Shown here in pieces: positions 9,801 to 11,802 of a DNA stretch of 11,802 nt. Numbering within the stretch: position 1 is the stretch's first letter; every line of letters begins with the position of its first letter. The notes beneath the pieces were generated by a model that did not search any database, had not been told where the DNA came from, and was given only the letters and a program-made list of their open reading frames with translations. Source of the stretch: Cephalothrix spiralis. Taxonomy: Eukaryota; Nemertea; Palaeonemertea; Archinemertea; Cephalotrichidae. The position numbers and the translations under genes were made by a program. The DNA lies in assembly GCA_032353305.1 (NCBI GenBank), contig JAUCNG010366040.1, forward strand, positions 1 to 11,802. Direction: 5' to 3'.

Positions 9801-10562
9801 ACGGTTTTTGATATACCAACAGTGCATCTCGGTACGATTGATAATTTGAGTATTTTTACGGGTCGGAATTAGAGTTCCGGTACAAAAATTGGTCCCAAAT
9901 ACGTCACTCCGATGACGTCATTGGATAATGGTGACGAATAGTCTCAATTTGCTGACCTAATTTTGATACCGGAAGTCAATTTTGGTAACCGGAACCGGAA
10001 CTCGAATTTCTACCTCTTAATTTTAGTACCCAAATTATCAATTGTACTGAGATTGACTGTAATTTATAAATAAACAAAACAACTGGCAAGATTTAAATTT
10101 CGAATATTGTTGTAAACTTTAGATCGCATTCACAACGTTAATGAACAGTATTGAATAAGTTATAATCGTTGAAGGCATTATAATAAAAGAAGGCCCCCTA
10201 TCTATAAATCTTACATCATTCCGTCTAGAGCGTCGACGATTTAGGCGGATACTTACCAACTGGTTTAGTGGTTCTGACTGATTCTTCAGACAATGCATAT
10301 TGTCCTTGGCCTGCTTTGTTTATTGCTGCTACACGGAACTCATATTCTTGGTTCTCTGCCAACCCATAGATAAAGAATGAGGTGGATGTGGTTGTGGTTT
10401 CTTCTGTAACTTGAGTCCATCTGGAGTCTTTAACATTACGAAACTGAATGGCATAATTAGTAATTGGAGCACCACCGTCATATGTGGGTGGTTTCCATTT
10501 GAGATTTGCAGTTTTCCTAGTGGCGGATGTTGGCTTGAGAGCACTTGGTTTTCCTGGTTTAT
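749..10562 (-). CDS. Twitchin/titin-family giant muscle protein gene, internal part (14 firm exons)
   Basis: The exons lie at 10257-10562, 9468-9758, 8830-9111, 8151-8456, 7771-8058, 7153-7434, 6695-6997, 4712-5263, 3975-4271, 3462-3764, 3032-3319, 2301-2576, 1870-2172 and 749-829. Joined, they give 1386 open codons with 8 Ig I-set and 6 FN3 domains. Each boundary has GT/AG, mostly GTAAGT or GTAAAT donors, and all junctions are phase 1. Proteins of this family are thick-filament-associated scaffolds and elastic elements of the sarcomere, usually ending in a Ser/Thr kinase. No signal peptide or membrane segment is seen, as expected for an intracellular protein. Ig domains here often lack one or both disulfide cysteines, as in cytosolic I-set domains. 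E9-E10-E11 keep the FN3-FN3-Ig order typical of twitchin. Titin-like or projectin-like paralogues remain possible. Family call is strong; the exact name is inference. Confidence 0.85.
1291..1328 (-). repeat. 38-nt dispersed repeat, copy 1
   Basis: The reverse complement of these 38 nt matches 5856-5893 at 36 of 38 positions by hand alignment. The shared core includes GATTTTGAAACTGCACAAGT. It is probably a fragment of an interspersed element. Confidence 0.75.
1442..1553. repeat. Degenerate array of TTCAACATTTTGGTC-like units
   Basis: Six or seven imperfect units of about 14-18 nt occur in a row, including TTCAACATTTTGGTC, TTCAAAATTTTGGTC and TTCAACATTATGG. Related units recur in the E7-E8 intron. 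Confidence 0.6.
1783..1817. repeat. Perfect 20-nt palindrome flanked by 8-nt direct repeat
   Basis: CAGGAGTCTATAGACTCCTG at 1790-1809 is its own reverse complement. CTATAATC occurs at 1783-1790 and again at 1810-1817. The paralogous intron after E7 has TGACTATTATTGATGTAAT at 6647-6665 with nothing inserted, so about 27 nt were gained here or lost there. The layout resembles a target-site duplication around a tiny insert. Confidence 0.75.
1870..2172 (-). CDS. Exon E13: FN3 domain (cassette position d, copy 3)
   Basis: This 303-nt phase 1-1 exon has acceptor ATATTTTCAG and donor GTGAGT. Like E7 it contains no Met. It starts EKPEPPIDVKVVDVQ, then TITWSELKSDGGSPII, IWSYAGRVGKYTFKF, and LTEGNQYYIGVSAINKIG, ending KLKCSFG. 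It aligns without gaps to E7. I count 26 differing codons of 101, of which 20 change the amino acid. Intron sequence downstream of the donor is also similar to that after E7, so the duplication included intron. Confidence 0.9.
2301..2576 (-). CDS. Exon E12: Ig I-set domain (cassette position c, copy 3)
   Basis: This 276-nt phase 1-1 exon starts VPPKIEEKYNN after TTGTTTTAG and ends FDVLIIG across the GTAAAT donor. Ig hallmarks are SFSGLPTPKLTW and STKDDEGKYMVIAENNVG. It is six nt shorter than E3 and E6, because two codons (Asp-Tyr) after PPKI are missing. Its 3' two thirds are almost the same as E6 at the nucleotide level, and the adjoining E12-E13 intron is also recognisably homologous to the E6-E7 intron. 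Confidence 0.9.
2577..3031. other. Intron E11-E12
   Basis: A 455-nt AT-rich intron. Near E12 it begins like the introns before E3 and E6 (AAAACAATAG-type sequence) and then diverges. Both strands have chance open frames without domain similarity. Confidence 0.7.
3032..3319 (-). CDS. Exon E11: Ig I-set domain (cassette position b, copy 3)
   Basis: This 288-nt phase 1-1 exon follows CTTCATTTCAG and ends LTVY(S) at a GTAAGT donor. It starts VGDPPAIITELSDFTI. Both disulfide cysteines are present: ALLICSIKSG, and DAASYKCKVSNALG. The C-strand reads VHWFKDGREI, and KYQMSYGDDVASLTI follows, a motif style characteristic of twitchin A-band Ig domains. The usual D-x-G-x-Y-x-C is changed to D-A-A-S-Y-K-C, with Ala replacing Gly. 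It has the same length as E5 but is well diverged from it. Confidence 0.92.
3462..3764 (-). CDS. Exon E10: FN3 domain (cassette position a, copy 3)
   Basis: This 303-nt phase 1-1 exon has acceptor TTATTTCAG and donor GTATGT. It starts DKPGNPIKPKIVDMSKK, then TATLVWGEPSIDGGSPIINY, FKWLRANFE, and LKEGYEYEFRIAAENKAGVG, ending KEPI. It occupies the a position before E11-E12-E13. It is clearly diverged from E1 and E4, although it shares the DKPG start and the DGGSPI and YEYEFR blocks. The internal ATG (VDMSKK) is not a start: the frame is open to the acceptor. Confidence 0.92.
3975..4271 (-). CDS. Exon E9: FN3 domain, first of an FN3-FN3-Ig set
   Basis: This 297-nt phase 1-1 exon follows acceptor AACTTTCAG and uses a weaker donor GTATAG. 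It starts VPSAPKDLKTTDIHADSL. FN3 hallmarks are LTWNAPEDNGGSRITGYVIE, the WLIVGH strand, LSEGSQYVFQVRAENEFGVG, and a PVTAKNPFG tail. The tail and the APEDNGGSxITGYVIE block are very close to the general twitchin/titin A-band FN3 consensus. It has no near copy elsewhere in the window, which suggests it belongs to the older, non-amplified part of the protein. Confidence 0.9.
4272..4711. other. Intron E8-E9
   Basis: A 440-nt intron. It includes a plus-strand open frame of 86 codons (4317-4577) with no recognisable family, no splice or promoter support and no relation to the host gene, so I leave it uncalled. The same stretch holds a GC-rich TACCGC cluster (4531-4570). Confidence 0.7.
4531..4570. 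repeat. TACCGC cluster with ACCGCGGT palindrome
   Basis: TTACCGCGGTAC, ATTACCGCGC and CTACCGCA follow one another in about 40 nt. The 8-nt palindrome ACCGCGGT lies at 4539-4546. It is a GC-rich island in an AT-rich intron of unknown origin. Confidence 0.5.
4712..5263 (-). CDS. Exon E8: two fused Ig I-set domains
   Basis: This 552-nt phase 1-1 exon has 184 codons and is the only one with two domains. The first Ig (about residues 1-89) reads EVKFTKQLEDV at the start, with C24, W35 in ATWLKNGEPL, and DNAEYTC ending at C74, so both disulfide cysteines are present. The second Ig (about 90-184) starts APMLTNIEK. It has W in PTVTWEFNDRIL and DGTYKLTLDNKFG, and lacks the F-strand cysteine. The last residues are NIKVLG at the GTAAGT donor. 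The start E-V-K-F-x-(K/R)-x-L is typical of Ig domains in twitchin-type proteins. The in-frame TTG within the exon is not a start. Confidence 0.88.
5695..5763 (-). CDS. Candidate micro-exon: 23-codon linker between E7 and E8
   Basis: This is a GC-rich island in an AT-rich intron. On the minus strand it is bounded by a pyrimidine-containing acceptor (TTTTTCTTTAAAAG) and a donor GTAAAC. The 69 nt are open in the phase 1-1 frame required by E7 and E8, reading SECQHGGYNVNTADTKSN in the middle. It would add a short polar linker between an FN3 and an Ig domain. Its position relative to E7 mirrors that of linker exon E14 relative to E13. Against it: the peptide matches no family I know, and it contains a 20-nt tandem duplication without which its length would not be a multiple of three. 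It could be a chance open stretch or an alternatively used exon. Confidence 0.3.
5719..5757. repeat. 20-nt tandem duplication
   Basis: TATCCGCCGTGTTGACATT occurs at 5719-5737 and again at 5739-5757, 20 nt apart and without mismatches. It lies inside the candidate micro-exon, and since 20 is not a multiple of three, the two copies are read in different frames there. Confidence 0.9.
5856..5893 (+). repeat. 38-nt dispersed repeat, copy 2 (inverted relative to copy 1)
   Basis: It matches the reverse complement of 1291-1328 at 36 of 38 positions. It is followed at about 5911-5924 by a partial repeat of its own end (GTTCTGGAACGA against GTTCAGGAACGA) after a small GGCT/AGCC stem. Confidence 0.75.
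5941..6015. repeat. Degenerate CCAAAATGTTG-like units (inverted relative to 1442-1553)
   Basis: GACCAGAAT, CCCAAAATGTTGG, CTAAAATGTTAC and GACCAAAATTGTTGAAA follow one another. They are the reverse complement type of the 1442-1553 array. Confidence 0.5.
6336..6402. repeat. Degenerate TTCAACATT-like units, same orientation as 1442-1553
   Basis: TGTCATTTTCAACATTTCGA and TGTCATTCAACATTATGGTC are the clearest units. The position relative to E7 matches that of 1442-1553 relative to E13, which suggests they were duplicated with the exons. Confidence 0.5.
6695..6997 (-). CDS. Exon E7: FN3 domain (cassette position d, copy 2)
   Basis: This 303-nt phase 1-1 exon has acceptor ATATTTTCAG and donor GTGAGT. 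It contains no Met, so ATG-based ORF searches miss it, but the frame is open throughout. It reads DKPEPPIDVKVVDVQ at the start. FN3 hallmarks are TITW, SDGGSPIIGYKIYKR, KWSYAG, and LTEGNQYYIGVRAKNNIG. The end PKRPFG resembles the K-D-P-F tail common after FN3 domains in twitchin and titin. It is the close paralogue of E13: by hand, 81 of 101 residues are the same. The two extra cysteines (AGCVGKC) are not shared with E13. Confidence 0.9.
7153..7434 (-). CDS. Exon E6: Ig I-set domain (cassette position c, copy 2)
   Basis: This 282-nt phase 1-1 exon starts VPPKIDYEEKYNN after a TTGTTTTAG acceptor and ends LNVLIRG across the GTAAAT donor. Ig hallmarks are GLPTPKLIW and STKDDEGKYMVIAENNVG. It is nearly the same at the nucleotide level as E12 over its last two thirds, with uninterrupted identical stretches of several tens of bases. 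By my reading there are 17 amino-acid differences plus a two-codon (Asp-Tyr) indel near the start. The exon is open upstream of its first ATG, so that internal Met is not a start. Confidence 0.9.
7435..7770. other. Intron E5-E6
   Basis: A 336-nt AT-rich intron, homologous over its E6-proximal half to intron E2-E3. It contains T-rich runs near 7640-7740 that serve as spacer downstream of the E5 donor. No exon is recognised. Confidence 0.75.
7771..8058 (-). CDS. Exon E5: Ig I-set domain (cassette position b, copy 2)
   Basis: This 288-nt phase 1-1 exon follows a pyrimidine-rich TTCTTCTTCAG acceptor and ends LTVL at a GTAAGT donor. It reads VGTAPIIAAPLIDVEAR at the start. Ig hallmarks are the B-strand cysteine in TLNCDIHPGDPEA, W in IRWFKDNREV, and GDTGKYTVEASNIVGK near the end. 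As in E2, the F-strand cysteine is replaced. An ATG about 40 nt upstream of the acceptor, in the same frame, lies in the intron and is not a real start. Confidence 0.9.
8151..8456 (-). CDS. Exon E4: FN3 domain (cassette position a, copy 2)
   Basis: This 306-nt phase 1-1 exon lies between acceptor TTTTCTAG and donor GTAAGC. It reads DKPGKPSGLKPTAATRK at the start and ends TTEPV. FN3 hallmarks are W23, YDGGTPITNY, W49 in FKWKPV, and ENQEYEFRVAAINKAGQG. It has the same length as E1 with no gaps against it. The substitutions concentrate in the middle strands and loops, while the N-terminal linker and the F-G strand region are conserved. It is only 92 nt of intron away from E5. Confidence 0.9.
8457..8829. 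other. Intron E3-E4, site of the missing d-type FN3
   Basis: A 373-nt intron. The part next to E3 (about 8750-8829) resembles the E6-E7 intron next to E6. Beyond that, the homology stops and an unrelated direct-repeat pair fills the space. No FN3 remnant is visible. A plus-strand open frame here has no coding character. Confidence 0.7.
8549..8750. repeat. Diverged direct repeat, offset about 124 nt
   Basis: TGCTTTTTTAATG occurs at 8597-8609 and 8721-8733. Upstream of each, CTGAAAACTGGA...TTTCACAAA and TTGAAAACCGGA...TTTTACAAA also align. It is an old tandem duplication within intron E3-E4. Confidence 0.6.
8830..9111 (-). CDS. Exon E3: Ig I-set domain (cassette position c, copy 1)
   Basis: This 282-nt phase 1-1 exon starts (G)TT CCA CCA after a TTGTTTTAG acceptor and ends LNVLISG at a GTAAAT donor. 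Ig hallmarks are W38 after GLPTPKLTW, and KDDEGKY ending at Y74 followed by AENNVG. Neither canonical disulfide cysteine is in place. It is homologous to E6 and E12, but E6 and E12 are closer to each other. Unlike those two, the next exon downstream is an a-type FN3 (E4) instead of a d-type FN3, so this cassette copy looks one domain short. Confidence 0.87.
9112..9467. other. Intron E2-E3, homologous to intron E5-E6
   Basis: A 356-nt intron. Its E3-proximal half aligns readily with intron E5-E6 (7435-7770): both share the AAAACAATAGATGATTGGTT start and an ACATTCAAATGA block. The E12-proximal part of intron E11-E12 (2577-3031) is a more distant relative. No exon is seen inside. Confidence 0.75.
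9468..9758 (-). CDS. Exon E2: Ig I-set domain (cassette position b, copy 1)
   Basis: This 291-nt phase 1-1 exon follows acceptor TTCTACAG at 9759-9766 and ends with donor GTAAGT. The residues start VGTVPRF. Ig hallmarks are B-strand C26, C-strand W39 in IRWFKDNKEV, and the F-strand motif GDTGKY ending at Y77, then EASNIVG. The F-strand cysteine of the usual disulfide is absent, so the domain probably folds without a disulfide, as many cytosolic titin-family Ig domains do. It is the paralogue of E5, with one extra codon in the C'-D loop (VSSDSRR against VSDSSK). Confidence 0.88.
9872..10003. repeat. Imperfect foldback (inverted repeat)
   Basis: GAGTTCCGG at 9872-9880 pairs with CCGGAACTC at 9995-10003. 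The arms continue as TACAAAAATTGG and, on the other side, the complement of CAATTTTGGTAA, with an extra CCGGAA copy in the right arm. It could be a small foldback or MITE remnant. Confidence 0.5.
9912..9921. promoter_or_regulatory. CRE-like palindrome ATGACGTCAT
   Basis: This is a perfect 10-nt palindrome containing the full TGACGTCA CREB/ATF site. A half-site TACGTCA precedes it at 9900-9906. It lies in the loop of the foldback in intron E1-E2. No promoter elements are evident nearby, so any regulatory role is speculative. Confidence 0.3.
10257..10562 (-). CDS. Exon E1: FN3 domain (cassette position a, copy 1)
   Basis: This 306-nt phase 1-1 exon is the most upstream exon I can see. It opens with (G)AT AAA CCA, reading DKPGKPSAL, and ends TTKPV before a GTAAGT donor. 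FN3 hallmarks are W23, the DGGAPITNY turn at about residues 29-37, W49, and the ENQEYEFRVAAINKAGQG block at about 70-87. It is a close copy of E4 (8151-8456): the first 19 residues and the C-terminal block are almost the same, while the middle (about 38-67) differs clearly. The frame is open throughout. Longer-looking ORFs here in other frames are shadows. Confidence 0.88.
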
Positions 10563-10727
10563 CTAGAAACGGGATGGTTTTATTCGGTAAAAAATGATTT
10601 AAATATTTGCAGGTAAATGCGTAACAAGCGTAGATAATAGGGTGCTTTTATGTGCAATGTATGAGTCGAAATGATATTACTTTAACATCCTTCCATCTTT
10701 TCATACATTCATTCAATAATGATAAGC

Positions 10728-10757
10728 AAAAAGAAGAAGAAGGAGAAGAAGAAAAAA
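10728..10757. repeat. GAA-rich purine tract
   Basis: About 30 nt of AAG/GAA repeats with one GGA interruption on the plus strand. On the transcribed strand it is a TTC-rich tract. Confidence 0.8.
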
Positions 10758-11012
10758 GCAAAGTTTAAATAAAACTTTGCAACTGCGACTTTGGAAATAA
10801 ACCCTGGTCTCTCCACTGTAGTTAATTCATACTTTAGGCCAGTAAAATATATTTGTACATAAAAGGAAAAATGACAAACAATACCACCTATAATCCTCAT
10901 AGAAAAAAAAGATAAAATTTGGTTAGAAGATGTGGACTTATTTATCGTATCGTTTGATAAATACAACTTTATCCGTATAGCTCCTCTCTCTGGTTAATAA
11001 TCTAATTTTAAA

Positions 11013-11041
11013 CTCACTCGGTGCGAAGCACCAAAAGTGAG
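11013..11041. repeat. Hairpin with 6+5 bp stem
   Basis: CTCACT (11013-11018) pairs with AGTGAG (11036-11041), and GGTGC (11020-11024) pairs with GCACC (11028-11032) around a GAA loop, with a small C/AAA internal bulge. It is GC-rich in AT-rich surroundings. No RNA family is recognised. Confidence 0.6.
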
Positions 11042-11184
11042 CTTAGCTCGGTTCTAAGGAAAAAAATTTAATCGATTTCGATCGGAGCACTTAGGCCGGC
11101 GTAATGGGCCTTAATTGGTAGCTTCATTAAACCATTTGCATTATGCTTAGAAACCTATTCGAAAACCGTTTTTCTCTAGAATTA

Positions 11185-11206
11185 ATATTGTCGACGTGGA
11201 CAATAT
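11185..11206. repeat. Perfect 8-bp inverted repeat
   Basis: ATATTGTC at 11185-11192 and GACAATAT at 11199-11206 flank GACGTG. It is a short stem-loop of unknown role. Confidence 0.6.
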
Positions 11207-11802
11207 AGATAACGCTAATTTGATTAATACTAAGGTGCAAATAATGAAATTGAAATATTATTCAAATTGAAATATTTATTTGACTCTAGTGAACCTATCA
11301 AGGGTATAGAGCACTAATAGACATGTATAATTTAATATAAGAAGGATTAGTAGACAATCCGAGCTGCATATTTAATTATTAGTCACTAGCGACATCTTTT
11401 ATTACGTTTTATCTATAATTAACTCGTACTGTTACTTCGTTTCTAACGGAATTTATTGGCTCTAGTTTGTTAAAAAAACTTTCTTGAATGTTGCGGCCTA
11501 CGGGCGGTATAGGCCCCAGCATGCTTCATGTTCCTAGAGGTTCTCAAGCTCATATATGTTCTCAAGTAATTAAAAAACCAAACATTAGCAGACATGACTG
11601 CATATTCGTACATCACGTTAAAATAATTTCCTTGTAATTTGTAATAACTGATCGTAACATTTGATCACATCTAGCATACTACACAGATTATGTTCTCACG
11701 AATTCCCAGGAGTAAATATTGGACTTTGAGATAATATTTACACATATTATGAGGTATTTCATCAACCTTATAATGTTATTACAACTTATTATACTATCAT
11801 AC

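Larger units (their letters stand above)
9759..10256. other. Intron E1-E2
   Basis: A 498-nt intron with an imperfect foldback of about 130 nt carrying a CRE-like palindrome (see 9872-10003 and 9912-9921). The E2 reading frame stays open for a short way past the acceptor, but no domain residues precede it. Confidence 0.75.
10563..11802. other. Intron upstream of E1 (5' side), no exon recognised
   Basis: About 1.2 kb of AT-rich sequence upstream of E1. E1 begins in phase 1, so a coding exon must lie further upstream, outside the window or too short to recognise. I find no Ig or FN3 motif in any frame on either strand. The stretch holds a GAA-rich tract (10728-10757) and two hairpins (11013-11041 and 11185-11206), described separately. 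Confidence 0.6.

Noticed and set aside
9450-9827. Second long minus-strand frame overlapping E2 (and a similar one over E5)
   Set aside because: Shadow frame. The other frame carries the Ig motifs and the splice phases.
10329-10544. Minus-strand ORF of 71 codons at E1
   Set aside because: Shadow of the FN3 exon E1, which is open in another frame with full FN3 hallmarks.
10709-10966. Minus-strand ORF of 85 codons upstream of E1
   Set aside because: Ends in a Phe-rich run from the GAA/TTC tract; no domain and no fit to the splice phase of E1.

Overview
The window is eukaryotic (metazoan) genomic DNA: short exons with GT-AG splice sites, all on the minus strand, separated by AT-rich introns. 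The exons encode 14 immunoglobulin I-set (Ig) and fibronectin type III (FN3) domains of a giant intracellular muscle protein of the twitchin/titin family. The window holds only an internal piece: no start codon, kinase domain, stop codon or poly(A) site is visible. Twitchin is my preferred reading, because E9-E10-E11 keep the FN3-FN3-Ig order and a twitchin-like Y-x-M-S-Y Ig motif. The source is probably an invertebrate. A lophotrochozoan such as a bivalve is a low-confidence guess, from the style of the domains and scattered TACATGTA words in the introns.

Reading 5' to 3' on the minus strand, the exons are: E1 FN3 (10257-10562), E2 Ig (9468-9758), E3 Ig (8830-9111), E4 FN3 (8151-8456), E5 Ig (7771-8058), E6 Ig (7153-7434), E7 FN3 (6695-6997), a candidate micro-exon (5695-5763), E8 Ig-Ig (4712-5263), E9 FN3 (3975-4271), E10 FN3 (3462-3764), E11 Ig (3032-3319), E12 Ig (2301-2576), E13 FN3 (1870-2172) and E14, a 27-codon Arg/Gly-rich linker (749-829). 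Every exon is a multiple of three and every intron is phase 1, so any exon can be added, lost or skipped without breaking the frame. The 14 firm exons give 4158 nt, or 1386 codons.

The domains fall into a repeated cassette FN3(a)-Ig(b)-Ig(c)-FN3(d): E1-E2-E3 (d missing), E4-E5-E6-E7 and E10-E11-E12-E13. E6-E7 and E12-E13 are close copies, including the intron between them. E1-E2-E3 and E4-E5-E6 also share intron sequence. Both d-type FN3 exons (E7, E13) are followed about 1 kb downstream by a short symmetric exon or candidate exon.

The remaining sequence is intronic. It holds degenerate TTCAACATTTTGG-like arrays, a 38-nt repeat present in inverted orientation in two introns, a perfect 20-nt palindrome flanked by an 8-nt direct repeat, a foldback element around a CRE-like palindrome, a 20-nt tandem duplication and several hairpins. 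I see no prokaryotic genes, RNA genes, CRISPR array or intact transposon.
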